A program made the position numbers and the translations under genes. This document shows positions 1 through 10,400 of a stretch of 64,000 nt of DNA, in pieces (positions within the stretch are counted from its first letter, which is position 1; each line of letters opens with the position of its first letter). A model generated the notes under the pieces. It saw nothing but the letters and a program-made list of their open reading frames with translations, was not told where the DNA came from and did not search any database. The stretch comes from Bacteroidales bacterium SW299 (GTDB taxonomy: Bacteria > Bacteroidota > Bacteroidia > Bacteroidales > Bacteroidaceae), in the NCBI GenBank assembly GCA_019550975.1, contig SDWH01000011.1, positions 62,001-126,000 on the forward strand. The letters are read 5' to 3'.

Positions 1-536
1 TCCAACTTTGCCGAATACGAAAGGGACTTGTGCCAGCCTTTTTGCTCTGTCAGTCCCGAACCGCTGAACAAACCTGCCTCCAGCGAAAAAGGGAACCCTT
101 CTTTACGCACATACTTTAATGTAGCGCCAGCATCACGCAGACTTCCCATCTGCTTGGCGATAAACGAACGATTGGCAAAATACTGCAAGTGAGGCGAGCG
201 GTGCGCGTCGATCGTAAACGGTACACGCATCTGTCCGGCAGTAATATAAAATCCTTTTAATGGAGTAACCCGCGCGTAAGCATCCAGCATCTTGATTTCT
301 CCCTCATCGCAAAGGTCTATTTCGGCTTTATAGCTCACGATGGGGGTTACATTTCCCGTAACGCTCACCCTTGCGGTGCGCACCTGAAAACGCTGTTCTC
401 CAGTAGCGGTCTGATACTCGTACTTGCCTCTCAACGTTCCGTGCACTTCCGGCAAGTAGTCTTTCCAACTTACCTCTTGCGCTGCAATCCCTATTGCATC
501 AAACGCAACAAGCAATGCAAATATAGCTTTCTTCAT
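1..536 (-). CDS. OprP-like (phosphate-selective) outer-membrane porin, partial at window edge
   Basis: The reading frame starts with ATG at 536 and stays open to the window edge, so only the N-terminal ~178 residues are present. It begins with a basic, hydrophobic signal peptide ending near AAQ. It continues with alternating beta-strand-like segments such as YEYQTATGEQRFQVRTARVS and GQMRVPFTIDAHRSPHLQYF, which resemble the N-terminal strands of phosphate-selective porins O/P. The gene lies 218 bp downstream of a GlpT/UhpC-type transporter on the same strand, so it could supply outer-membrane passage for a phosphorylated product of the GDPD locus; that link is inference. The family call rests on remembered sequence style and would need a profile search. 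The C-terminal part of the barrel is not visible. Confidence 0.65.
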   Translation of the reverse strand, partial: MKKAIFALLVAFDAIGIAAQEVSWKDYLPEVHGTLRGKYEYQTATGEQRFQVRTARVSVTGNVTPIVSYKAEIDLCDEGEIKMLDAYARVTPLKGFYITAGQMRVPFTIDAHRSPHLQYFANRSFIAKQMGSLRDAGATLKYVRKEGFPFSLEAGLFSGSGLTEQKGWHKSLSYSAKL

Positions 537-596
537 AGACCAAACTTTAAAAATTAAGTAGATGTTGAGAATCAGTTTATACAGAATCTGTCTGTT

Positions 597-656
597 CAGA
601 AACGCAGATGATTGTGCTGATTATCTGATTTTAATCTGCGAAAATCTGTGTTTCTG
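597..656. repeat. imperfect inverted repeat, possible dispersed element
   Basis: CAGAAACGCAGAT at 597-609 is mirrored by ATCTGTGTTTCTG at 644-656: 13-bp arms with one G-T pair. The space between also contains overlapping ATCTG/CAGAT words. It sits in the gap between the transporter and the porin. There is no T-run, so it is not a classical terminator. Confidence 0.5.
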
Positions 657-703
657 ATAATGTCATTTAATTTTGCGCACTTACTTATATGAACGGATTT
701 GCT

Positions 704-732
704 TGTAGGAGCGTATTGCATACGCCCCTACA
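704..732. repeat. REP-like palindrome
   Basis: TGTAGGAGCGTAT at 704-716 and ATACGCCCCTACA at 720-732 form a near-perfect 13-bp stem (one A/C mismatch) with a 3-nt loop. It lies just after the stop of the minus-strand transporter gene but has no T-run. The shape resembles short dispersed palindromes seen in many bacterial genomes; whether it is repeated in this genome cannot be told here. Confidence 0.5.
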
Positions 733-754
733 TTGGCCGAATATGGACATTTAC

Positions 755-2110
755 TCATTTATCCCCTCCGGGTTTTACATTCCAAACCAACAGAGCACAG
801 AGTGTTGACAACAGTGCCGCGCCTATCCAGAACCAGTTAATAGCGGTAAAGTCGTATGTTTCTACGCCATTAACCACCGCCTTGTTCCCCTCTATCAGAA
901 TCCCGCTCATCACATCCTGGATGCCGGCGCCCACGTAGCTGGCTATGCCGACCACGCCCAATGCCGCCCCCGAAGCGTTGCGAGGCGCAATATCTACCGC
1001 CATCAGCCCGCCCAGGAAACAAAGCAGCACACCGATGCTCAGGCCGAACAATATCATTGCCGTCACGTCCAGCCAATAATGCACACCGGGAACCAGCAGG
1101 AACAGACACAAGGCACAGGTATTCAACAAACCGAATATCAATGCAGGCGCATTACGCTTGCCTTTGAACAAGCGGTCGGACACGAAGCCTGACAATACCG
1201 TGCCGACAATACCGCATACCGAGCCGATGGAGATAATGAAGCTGGCATCCAGCGTATCGTATCCTTTCTGCGCTTCCAGATAGAATACCCCCCAACTGTT
1301 TACGGCATACCGGCTGATGTACATAAATGCGCTCGATAATGCCAATATCCAAATGGCAGGCATCAGCAGCACCCGCTTTTGTGCCTTGTTGAAGTCAGCA
1401 CTCTCTGCCTCGGTCAACACTTTCTTCGCTTTAGGCTGATTTACAGGAGGCAGTCCCTTGCTTTGCGGCGTGTCATGGAAAAAGTTCCATACAATTAATG
1501 CTCCCAGCAAGCCCACCAGTCCGGCTCCCCAAAATCCGTAACGCCAGCCGAACGCGCTCACGATAGAAGCCACGATGATAAAGGTCAACGCCTCGCCAAT
1601 GTTGTGGCTTGCCGACCAGAATCCGTAGAACGAACCACGCTTTTTGTCATCAAACCAACGCGACAAACCCACCACGCACGAAGCTGCTCCCATCGACTGA
1701 AACCATCCGCTGATTCCCCAAAGCACAGCAAACAGAATGAACGAATGGGTAAAGCCCAGGCACAGATTCACAAGCGCCGTTACCAGCAGACCTGTCGACA
1801 TAAAACGCCTGATATTGCTTCTGTCCGCCAAAAATCCATTGGTGAACTTTCCTATAGCATAGGTGAAGAACAGCACCGAGCCGATGATTCCCAGTTCGGT
1901 TTCCGAGAAAATGCCTTCTTCTACAATGGGTTTCTTCACCACATTCAAGCTCAAACGGCAGACGTAATACATACCGTACCCTAATGTGGCGGAAAGGAAT
2001 GTAGACCATTGCAGGCGTTTCAGCCTCCGTTCCGATTCGGGCGTCCATTCGCTGCCTCTACAAGGTTTCGGTTCCGAAACCTTGTAGAAATTTATGATTT
2101 GCCTTAACAT
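755..2110 (-). CDS. MFS organophosphate:phosphate antiporter family transporter (GlpT/UhpC type)
   Basis: This 451-residue polytopic membrane protein has about 12 hydrophobic segments. Its N-terminal region (YGMYYVCRLSLNVVKKPI, then GIIGSVLFFTYAIGKFTNGFLADR) is typical of the OPA family, which exchanges glycerol-3-phosphate or hexose phosphates for inorganic phosphate across the inner membrane. It is the seventh gene after the fecR start and overlaps the upstream GDPD gene by 7 bp (2104-2110), so the two are almost certainly co-translated. A GDPD releases glycerol-3-phosphate, so GlpT-like uptake of that product is the natural reading. A UhpC-type sensor role cannot be excluded, but no two-component genes are nearby. 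Confidence 0.85.
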   Translation of the reverse strand: MLRQIINFYKVSEPKPCRGSEWTPESERRLKRLQWSTFLSATLGYGMYYVCRLSLNVVKKPIVEEGIFSETELGIIGSVLFFTYAIGKFTNGFLADRSNIRRFMSTGLLVTALVNLCLGFTHSFILFAVLWGISGWFQSMGAASCVVGLSRWFDDKKRGSFYGFWSASHNIGEALTFIIVASIVSAFGWRYGFWGAGLVGLLGALIVWNFFHDTPQSKGLPPVNQPKAKKVLTEAESADFNKAQKRVLLMPAIWILALSSAFMYISRYAVNSWGVFYLEAQKGYDTLDASFIISIGSVCGIVGTVLSGFVSDRLFKGKRNAPALIFGLLNTCALCLFLLVPGVHYWLDVTAMILFGLSIGVLLCFLGGLMAVDIAPRNASGAALGVVGIASYVGAGIQDVMSGILIEGNKAVVNGVETYDFTAINWFWIGAALLSTLCALLVWNVKPGGDK

Positions 2111-3054
2111 CCGCCATCCTCCTGTTCATGCAGTTTGCGTTCTTCCAGATAGTCAATTAAAGCTGCCGGACGGTCTGTCTGAATAAGTTTGGCCCCTTGA
2201 CTGATAATCCACCCCCAGCTTTCCTCCGGTTCGCCCAATTCCACCGCACGGTCATCATCATGTCCTCCACAGAGTTCAGGCCACAAGGAATTGATGAATA
2301 TCTTAGCCCCGCTGTCTTTTACCTTCTTGATAAGACGCAGAACTTCTGTCGAATCATTATTGAAAACCAGCTCAAACGCTTTGGGTTTCATATGCTCCAG
2401 GTAGCCGTCGATAATGGCTTCAGCCCCCTCCTTATGCAGGTTTACCACCGGCATAAAGACCATTTTGTCCAAGACTTCCCCATTTTCGGCCTTCACCTTT
2501 TCATACGGATGGTTCGACTTTATCACACACTGGTCTGCTGTACCTGTTTTTTCCAATACGGCGTATGCATCCTTAAAGTAATCGTAGCCCTTGTCTACGT
2601 TTACCATTATCTTACCTTTGCAAAGCATCATCACCTCTTCGAAGGTCGGGATTTTGTGACGGGTCTTCTGACCGTGCCCTCCTTTCAAGAAGAATTCCCT
2701 CAGCTCCGCAAGCGTATAGTCTTCAGGTTTTCCTTTGCCCGTTGTCGTACGGTCGATGGTCTTGTCGTGCATCAAGACCAAATGCCCGTCCTTGGTTTTT
2801 TTTAAATCTATCTCCACCATATCCACCCCCATATTTATGCAATTCTGAATTGCTTGCAACGAGTTTTCGGGAGCATTGCGCCAGTCGCCACGATGCGACA
2901 CCACCAAGATTCCTCCGGACGCTAAGTTTTCGGCAACAGATACACTCTTCTTTTCAATGACTGTTTTTTCAGCGATTGACTCATTCTTCTCTTTCGGTCC
3001 GCAAGACGACAATGTCAACAAGCAGACGCATACCAAATATATAAAATACCTCAT
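2104..3054 (-). CDS. glycerophosphodiester phosphodiesterase, lipoprotein (GDPD-1)
   Basis: A 316-residue lipoprotein; the signal peptide ends in the lipobox LSSC with Cys18. The GDPD catalytic set is visible: His54-Arg55 in SHRGDW, Glu63-Asn64 in APENS, Glu81 and Asp83 in EIDLKKTKDG, and His96 in LVLMHD. The family hydrolyses glycerophosphodiesters, such as deacylated phospholipids, to glycerol-3-phosphate and an alcohol. It acts in the periplasm or at the cell surface. The gene sits between a PKD-beta-propeller lipoprotein gene (14 bp gap) and the transporter gene (7 bp overlap). It lacks the PKD domain carried by the second GDPD of the locus. Confidence 0.92.
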   Translation of the reverse strand: MRYFIYLVCVCLLTLSSCGPKEKNESIAEKTVIEKKSVSVAENLASGGILVVSHRGDWRNAPENSLQAIQNCINMGVDMVEIDLKKTKDGHLVLMHDKTIDRTTTGKGKPEDYTLAELREFFLKGGHGQKTRHKIPTFEEVMMLCKGKIMVNVDKGYDYFKDAYAVLEKTGTADQCVIKSNHPYEKVKAENGEVLDKMVFMPVVNLHKEGAEAIIDGYLEHMKPKAFELVFNNDSTEVLRLIKKVKDSGAKIFINSLWPELCGGHDDDRAVELGEPEESWGWIISQGAKLIQTDRPAALIDYLEERKLHEQEDGGC

Positions 3055-3068
3055 ATTGAAAACCTTTT

Positions 3069-4523
3069 TTAATTTGAACGACGACCGTTTCTCAAACTGT
3101 TACCTCCCCGCATTGACCAGCCTTTCATTGCCCCGGTAGCGGTTGTCCGGAATGCGCACAATCTGCCCGGCTGCTGGTTTGTTTCTACATTCACGCAAAT
3201 ATAAACCGTACCGTCACTGCCGATTGCCGGCGATGAATAAATCTCATTGCCCAGCTTGACTTCCTTATATACTTGCTTGCCTTCTTCATTCAGGATGTAG
3301 AAATAGCCGGCACCGTCTCCGAAACAGATATTTCCGTTATCGGTTATGGCAGGTGTACAGCGAATCCTTCCCTGGCTGCGGAATGTCCAAACCATATCTC
3401 CGCTCGATTGGCTGTAGCAAGTCATCACGCCGTCACTGTCACCGACATACAGATGCCCGCTCAAGTCAAGCGCAATTCCGCTGTTGTCGTATTTCGATAC
3501 ACTTGGCGACTGCCATCTGACAGTTCCGTCAGCAGCATTTACAGCCATAACGATGCCTCCGTCAGACGTATTGCCGCACATATAAATCGTTCCGTCTTCG
3601 CCCAAAGCCGGTGCAGCCGTACAAGACGATCCATATTCTATTTCCCAAAGTTTAGAACCATCTGCCTTAGCGAAAGCCAGCATCTTGCCACTGTTGTTGC
3701 AGACATATACGGCATCGTCACCGATAACCACCGGCGACTGTATGTCACCGCCGCAATCCGCACTCCACAATTCAGTCATTGCAGGAGAAGCGGATATAGC
3801 ATACATTTTCTTATTTCCTCCATAATAGACCGTACCGTCTGCATCCACTGCAGGTGAAGAGTATTTCACAGTTGCACCTGTTGCAAACGATGCCAAGATT
3901 GTAGAGGATGACGCATTAAACGCATACAGATTTTTATCATAGCTACCGATGTAGAACGTACCGTCATCAGCAACAGCCGGCGTACTTCTTACCACATCAC
4001 CCGCCTTATAAGTCCATTGTTCTTCGCCGTTATTATTCAGCACCGCAATGTTATAATCACCGCGGCTGTTGTTGGCATCGCAACCAAAAATAACATTCCC
4101 TTGGTTATCTACAGCCAAAGAAGCATCTTGAAATCCCGTTGTAGTAGCATATTCCCATATCAGTTCCGGTTCCTCATCTGATAACGATTTTTCCTTGACT
4201 GCAATGGTCTTATCAAACGAATTGGCATTCTGCTGTCCTTGATTATCCCATACGGTCAGCACCACTTTATAGTCACCGGGCGCACTGTAGGTAATGGTAG
4301 GATTTTCTTCTTCCGAGGTCGTTCCGTTTCCGAAATCCCATTGCCAGCGGCTTATCTGCCCGTCCTCATCAAACGACAGATCGGTAAACGAAATGCTTTG
4401 TTCCACTTCCACTATGGCAGCCGTAGCCTTGAATGCAGCCACCGGCTTAGTATTCACTTTATCGTCATCTTGGCAGGCGGTTATCAATACAAACGCCGCT
4501 GCCATCCATATTAGTTTTTTCAT
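3069..4523 (-). CDS. PKD domain plus PQQ-like beta-propeller lipoprotein
   Basis: A 484-residue lipoprotein with lipobox ITAC (Cys17). Residues ~28-108 form a PKD domain (WQWDFGNGTTSEEENPTITY). The remainder consists of repeated units of the type SSPAIGSDGTVYICV and TPAVADDGTFYIGSY, the signature of PQQ/WD-like quinoprotein repeats that fold into a beta-propeller. No catalytic residues are evident. Surface-exposed lipoproteins of this design in SusCD loci usually bind a ligand or scaffold the complex. It lies 6 bp from the next upstream GDPD gene and 14 bp before GDPD-1, so it belongs to the same operon. A role in capturing the glycerophospho-substrate is inference. Confidence 0.85.
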   Translation of the reverse strand: MKKLIWMAAAFVLITACQDDDKVNTKPVAAFKATAAIVEVEQSISFTDLSFDEDGQISRWQWDFGNGTTSEEENPTITYSAPGDYKVVLTVWDNQGQQNANSFDKTIAVKEKSLSDEEPELIWEYATTTGFQDASLAVDNQGNVIFGCDANNSRGDYNIAVLNNNGEEQWTYKAGDVVRSTPAVADDGTFYIGSYDKNLYAFNASSSTILASFATGATVKYSSPAVDADGTVYYGGNKKMYAISASPAMTELWSADCGGDIQSPVVIGDDAVYVCNNSGKMLAFAKADGSKLWEIEYGSSCTAAPALGEDGTIYMCGNTSDGGIVMAVNAADGTVRWQSPSVSKYDNSGIALDLSGHLYVGDSDGVMTCYSQSSGDMVWTFRSQGRIRCTPAITDNGNICFGDGAGYFYILNEEGKQVYKEVKLGNEIYSSPAIGSDGTVYICVNVETNQQPGRLCAFRTTATGAMKGWSMRGGNSLRNGRRSN

Positions 4524-4529
4524 ACGCTG

Positions 4530-5654
4530 TTAATCTCTTTTTAAGTTGTCAAGATATTTTTTTAACTCGACAGGAAAATCCGTCTGTGCGACAGTTCCTC
4601 CCAAACTGACAAACCTGTTTACTTTCTGATAGTTGTCCGTATATGGAGTATCATCGTCATTGACATAGACATTCATGAATCCGGCTATCCCGTTACTATA
4701 TGCTTTCTCCAAAATATCGTTTTTCCAAGCCTCCGAATTGAATTGAACGATAGCAAGTTTATCAACTAAAGACATAAAGCCGTCTAAATCATCCATTGTG
4801 TAAACAACCGGAAACACATTTACCGTCTTGTCTATGTTCAACAAATTAGATGCATCCTGCAACTCGTAAACAGTAAACATACACTGAGACAGCATACCGC
4901 ATTGTTTCACTATATTGTAAACGGAACGGTAATCCGAGATCTTCATGTCAATATCCACATAAATCTTCCCTCTTGCCGCCATCAGTGCCTCTGCCAATGA
5001 AGGAACATGTTCCATTGTCTGTCGACCGTCAAAATACAAATAGTAAGACTTTATCTCTTCGAATGTCAAGTCAGAAACCTTACCTGTTCCATTAGTGGTT
5101 TCATCTATCGTGGCGTTGTGCATCAACACAAGCTCATTATCTTCCGTCATCCGTACATCAATCTCGATGAAATCAATGCCGTTCTGTATAGCCTTCTCGA
5201 TAGCGGAAACCGAATTTTCCGGAGCTTCCTTCCAATACCCACGGTGTGCACATACCTGATAATGCCTGTCTGTCAAAGATTCAGGAATAGAAAGACGGAC
5301 TGTCGAATTTATTTCTTCGGCAAAAACCTTTACCAAAGTCTTATATTCTTTCACCTCTCCAGTAGACAAGGTTACAGAAGCCACTACCGTATAATCATCA
5401 GGTATACGATAAGCATGTGACGGAGCAAATGCATCAGATGTTTCACCGTCACCGAAATCCCAACAGACAGAAGCTATATCTGATTCCGTCACATTCTGGA
5501 GCGTAAATGTCACGCCTTCTCCATAACCGACCTCATTAGCAGAAGCCTCAACCGCTATGGATGCAGATGCCGCACCTCCTTCTATCGAATCGGAGCCACA
5601 GGCATAGAAGGACATGACAGATACGAGCATGAAAAACTTAAAAGCCTTTATCAT
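4530..5654 (-). CDS. PKD-domain glycerophosphodiester phosphodiesterase, lipoprotein (GDPD-2)
   Basis: A 374-residue lipoprotein (lipobox FYAC, Cys19). A PKD domain spans residues ~31-115 (CWDFGDGETS), followed by a GDPD catalytic domain with His137-Arg138 (AHRGYW), Glu146-Asn147 (APENS), Glu164/Asp166 (EIDVRMTEDN) and His179 (LVLMHN). It should cleave glycerophosphodiesters. The PKD domain probably spaces or anchors the enzyme at the surface. It lies directly downstream of susD (12 bp), the position often taken by surface lipoproteins in polysaccharide-utilization-like loci. A second GDPD without PKD lies two genes downstream, suggesting two locations or two substrate classes. Confidence 0.92.
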   Translation of the reverse strand: MIKAFKFFMLVSVMSFYACGSDSIEGGAASASIAVEASANEVGYGEGVTFTLQNVTESDIASVCWDFGDGETSDAFAPSHAYRIPDDYTVVASVTLSTGEVKEYKTLVKVFAEEINSTVRLSIPESLTDRHYQVCAHRGYWKEAPENSVSAIEKAIQNGIDFIEIDVRMTEDNELVLMHNATIDETTNGTGKVSDLTFEEIKSYYLYFDGRQTMEHVPSLAEALMAARGKIYVDIDMKISDYRSVYNIVKQCGMLSQCMFTVYELQDASNLLNIDKTVNVFPVVYTMDDLDGFMSLVDKLAIVQFNSEAWKNDILEKAYSNGIAGFMNVYVNDDDTPYTDNYQKVNRFVSLGGTVAQTDFPVELKKYLDNLKRD

Positions 5655-5666
5655 TGCGTTTCTCCT

Positions 5667-7436
5667 TTATTTGTCCCAATTCGGGTTCTGTTCCAAATTC
5701 TCGTTCAACAATAAGTCGCCTGTTGGCAGAGGATACAGATAATCACGCGATTCATCGAATTGTTTTGTATTATCCTTAAAACCGATTAAATTGCCGTGGT
5801 CACCTTCCGTAAGCTGAAGCACGCCTCCGATTTCCACACTTTGCGCAGCGGTAGTAGAAGGGGCAGTACCCGTGTACAACATCAAATCAGGTGCACCGTC
5901 TCCATCCAAGTCAAACTCGCCTAATGACGGGAAATACATACCGATAAAATGAGGCTCCAGCAATTTGCCGGCTTTCCATCTCACGAGGTCATCCCAACGG
6001 AACCCTTCCATTACCAACTCAATCCGCCGTTCTCTTCTGATCTCCAATATAATTCCTTGGCTGCTTCCCGATACATTCGGATACAAGGCTGCCAATACCG
6101 CATCGGGCGACTGATTAGCTGATGCCATATCCAAATTAGGCATACTGACCCGGCTGCGTATCAACCGGATGGTACGGTCAATATCATCCTGTGTGATGAT
6201 TCCTAATTCAGCTTTTGCTTCCGCATAATTTAACAGAACTTCCGCATAACGGATAAACGCAACATCCTGATACGAAGCTCCGTCACCGTCTTGTGTTTCA
6301 TCGGATAAAAACTTACACAATTGATAACCTGTCATCGTAGCGGCAAAATCGGGAAGTAAAGTCGCCGTTCCCCCTATACGCTGATATCCCAAAGAACGAA
6401 TTGTTTGTGCTAAACGGCGGTCACGGCTCTGCATTTCTTCATAAAATCCCATTGTCTCATATCCGTCCTTATTTGTAAACGGGGTTCCATTCATCTGTAA
6501 ATAAGAATCCACCAAATCTTTTGTCAAACCGATGTCACGTTGGGTCCGTGATGTTAGGTAATAATTCACATTATGCATCCGATTCAAAGTCAACGAATAA
6601 CGGCGTCCCAAAATCACTTCCTCCTCTTTTAACGTAGAAGCGAACAAGTCCCTATAGTCCGTATCCGGATTACCTGTACTATATAAAGTATAGCCGGATT
6701 CGTCCATTACGCGCTGTGCCGCTTCGTATGCCTTCTGCAATAAGACATCGCTTTCGGGCAAATTCAATTCCGTATGATATTTACGGAACGTACCTTCATA
6801 CAAACAAACACGGGAAAGGAGAGCCAATGCTGTCCAACGGGTAACTTGATCGGACGCACGTTCATTTCCTAACTTGTCTACAGCTATCTCCAAATCTTCC
6901 ACAATCTTGCTGACTACAAACTCACGGCTATCACGTGCCTTGTACAATAAGTCTGCATCATCAGTCTGAATAACTGTTTCATACCAAGGTACATCGCCAA
7001 AACGCTTCACTTTATCGAAATAGAACCACGCACGGAAGAACCGGGCAACTCCTTCGTATTTATTGCGCCCCGCTTCGTCGGTACAGCGTTGGTAATTGTC
7101 GAAAAACAAGTTTATTTCACGCAGATCTTCCCAATCCCAGCCTCCGCTTCCTGTTTCGGAAGGAAGAATCCGTTCGTGGCTGCGCTGCTCTTCCGGTATG
7201 CTGGAATACAGCACATTATCCGTCTTCAGGTCTGCATCGATAATGTTACGGATAGAAGGAAGCTGTTCATAAAAACCGTTTGTGTACAGTCTCAGGTCAT
7301 CTGCCGTCTTAAATGAATTTTCTGGCGAGATTTCCGCAATGGGATAACGGTCCAGAAAGGAATCGTTACAGGAAACCGTCAATATGCTTCCCACAAAAAG
7401 GGAAACCAATTTGATTGTACTATATTTCTTTTTCAT
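5667..7436 (-). CDS. SusD/RagB family surface nutrient-binding lipoprotein
   Basis: A 589-residue lipoprotein with lipobox TVSC (Cys23), then the SusD N-terminal pattern NDSFLDRYPIAEISPENSF. Other SusD hallmarks include RFFRAWFYFDKVKRFGDVPW, WTALALLSRVCLYEGT, FIRYAEVLLNYAEAKAELG and the C-terminal ILEIRRERRIELVMEGFRWDDLVRWK. SusD proteins form a lid on the SusC channel and help load substrate. The gene follows susC with a 12-bp gap. The two GDPD genes downstream suggest that the ligand carries glycerophosphodiester groups. Confidence 0.96.
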   Translation of the reverse strand: MKKKYSTIKLVSLFVGSILTVSCNDSFLDRYPIAEISPENSFKTADDLRLYTNGFYEQLPSIRNIIDADLKTDNVLYSSIPEEQRSHERILPSETGSGGWDWEDLREINLFFDNYQRCTDEAGRNKYEGVARFFRAWFYFDKVKRFGDVPWYETVIQTDDADLLYKARDSREFVVSKIVEDLEIAVDKLGNERASDQVTRWTALALLSRVCLYEGTFRKYHTELNLPESDVLLQKAYEAAQRVMDESGYTLYSTGNPDTDYRDLFASTLKEEEVILGRRYSLTLNRMHNVNYYLTSRTQRDIGLTKDLVDSYLQMNGTPFTNKDGYETMGFYEEMQSRDRRLAQTIRSLGYQRIGGTATLLPDFAATMTGYQLCKFLSDETQDGDGASYQDVAFIRYAEVLLNYAEAKAELGIITQDDIDRTIRLIRSRVSMPNLDMASANQSPDAVLAALYPNVSGSSQGIILEIRRERRIELVMEGFRWDDLVRWKAGKLLEPHFIGMYFPSLGEFDLDGDGAPDLMLYTGTAPSTTAAQSVEIGGVLQLTEGDHGNLIGFKDNTKQFDESRDYLYPLPTGDLLLNENLEQNPNWDK

Positions 7437-7448
7437 AACTGATTTTCT

Positions 7449-10400
7449 TTAGAATTTAATGTCAAAGCCAAAGGCAAATGTCTTACTGAAAGGATAAGCA
7501 TTACCGTTACCAAGTTGTTCTGGGTCTACAGTACGGTCCGGATTATTCTTATACAGCGGAGAGAATGTCAGGATATTCTCACCCGACACATACATACGAA
7601 TGCTTCTGATAATTTTCAGCTTCTGACAAATCCGTTCGGGTAAAGTATATCCAAGAGTGATATTCTTCAACCGCACGTATGCCGCATTCTGAAGATATTT
7701 ATCTGAAACAACTCTTAACTGTGAGCCTTCGTAATTGCCGCCTTCATTGGCTGCATAAACAGCCAGACGCGGGAAATAAGCATCCGGATTATCCGGCGTC
7801 CATGACATGGATTCGATGCTTTTCGGATAGAAGTTCAGGTACTGTCGGGTGAAAGGACCCCAGAAATAACCGTTGTCATCACCCGGCCACCAGTCTTGTT
7901 TTAATACACCCTGGAAGAATGCGGAGAAGTCGATACCCCGATAATTAAATCCTAAGTTGACACCTAATGTATATCGAGGTGTAGTATTGCCAATCCGACG
8001 TAAATCACCGTGGTCACTTAGCGTTTGTTTTCCCGGAGTGATTTCATCATCTCCATTAATATCCATAAATTTCAAGTCACCCGCTACCGGATGGTTAACC
8101 AAATAGTAGTTACGGATACGCTGGTTCACCAACAATTGGTCGGCATGGGTCAAATATTCATCATCGGTCTGGAAGAAACCTTCGATGGTATATCCCCATA
8201 TTTCACCCAGTTCTTTCCCTACATAAAAGTCGTCTATGTTTCCACTCGGATTGTCGAAGCGGGTAATAACAGTGCGGTTATCTGCAAGGTTTACTCCGAT
8301 ATTATATTCAAAAGGAGCGTCCCACAAGTTGAAACGGTCTCTCCAGTTTACCGACAATTCAAAACCTCGTGTACGTAAGTCGGCAGCGTTCTCTTCCGGT
8401 TCTTCTGTACCGAATACGGCAGGAAGTTCCTTACCCTGCGTCAACATATCGCGTGTATCACGCTGATACCAGTCAAACGAAGCCGAAAGGCGGTTGTTGA
8501 AAAACGACAAGTCAATACCTGCATTAATGGTTTGAGATTTTTCCCAAGTGAAATTGGAAGATATAGCACCTGGTGTACTCAAGTAATTCAAGTATGACCC
8601 GTTTGCAATATAATTCCCCTGATTTACTTTCATTTTGGCTATATAATCGTATTCACCGACATTCTGATTGCCTAACGTACCGAATGATAAGCGCAATTTC
8701 AGGTTATCCATCCACGAACGCAAAGGCTCAAAAAATTTCTCTTCACTCATTCGCCAAGCAACTGATCCCGATGGGAATATACCCAATCTGTTGTCATGAG
8801 GGAATTTAGACGAAAGGTCAAAGCGTCCGTTAAATTCAATTAAGTATTTCCCTTTATAATCGTAATTGAACCGATAGAAGGCAGCACGGATAGCCCATTC
8901 CGCTTTCGAACCCAACAAATCAATGTTTTCACCGGTAGCTAGATTGAATGACCCTAAATCTTCCGAGATAGGTCCGCTACGCATAGCAACCGTACGCTCC
9001 CAGCGTCTCCACTCTTGATTGAATCCGACCATCGCCTTCAAGTTATGATTGTTATTGAACGTATGGCTGTAAGTGGCAAACGCATTGATAGCTTGGTATT
9101 GTGAATGCCAATGCCTTTCCTTATACAACTCCGTATTAGGTTTATAGTCTGTCACTCCAGCTCCGCCCGGTTGGTTCGTATGAGGAGTAGATACACGCAG
9201 CTGACGTGAGAACGGACTTTCCTTACGGAATGTATAATCAGCGTTCAAGTCCAGCCCCTTAATAGGAGTGTATTGTATACTGAATGTATTCATCAGGTCA
9301 TATTCCGAATCCGTTCCGTGGCTCTTTCCGTAAGTCAAATCTGCGAAAGTACCGTCGGCAATATCACGCCCCGGTGCATACGGACTGTTTATCATAATGC
9401 TTCCGTCAGGATTGTGAGGCAAATACAACGGCGAAGCGTGGTAAGTGTATTTCCGCCAATCTTCATTGTTATTGTTTCCGCTCATATCGCGGGCGTTGGT
9501 CACCGGATAATCGTAATCGCTCATATAAATATTGGTGGAGTTGGTAAATTTCAAGTTGTCCAATATCTGAAAATCTACCTTCGAACGCAACGTGTAGCTT
9601 TTCATCTTGTCGGGATTGATGCGGTAGATACCGTCACGCGAATAGAAGCGTCCCGACAAATAATAGCGTACGCGGTCGGAGCCTCCGGAGATGTTCAAAT
9701 TATGCTCCATCGAAGGCTGGTTGTTGCGGAAAATATAATTCCACCAGTCCGTATTGCCATAATGCACATAGCGTTCTACACCATCTATAGTCTTTATCAG
9801 CACACTGGGAAGCGACGGGTCTTTCTTGCGGGCTTCCATATAGGCATAGTCTTCTTCAGTATAGCCCAAATAGGTACTCGTGTTTTCCATCAGGCTCAGC
9901 TTGTCACTCAACCGTGCCCATTCCAACCCGTCTGTAATGAAATTGTCGGTATTAATGGTCGGATTGCTCCATGCAAAATGATTGGAGTAGTTCACCTGTA
10001 TCTTCCCTTTCTCGGGATTCTTGGTCGTAACCAATACCACACCAAATGCGGCGCGTGCTCCGTAAATGGCAGCCGAAGAAGCATCCTTCAGAACCGTAAC
10101 CGAAGCGATGTCCTTCGGATTAATGTAATTCATATCCCCTTCTACACCATCAATCAGCACCAGCGGTTCGCCTCCGTTGATAGAACCTTCTCCACGCACA
10201 TTGAACGAGGCTTTCTTGTTAATCGCACCGTCGCTGAACGACACATTGAAGTTGGGGATAAGTCCTTGCAAGGCAGACCCCGTATTGGCGCTGATACGAT
10301 GCTCTATCTCCTTGGACGAAATCTGTGCTACGGAACCCGACAAGTTCGCCTTCTTCGCCGTACCATATCCTACAACCACCACTTCTTCCAATACTTCGGT

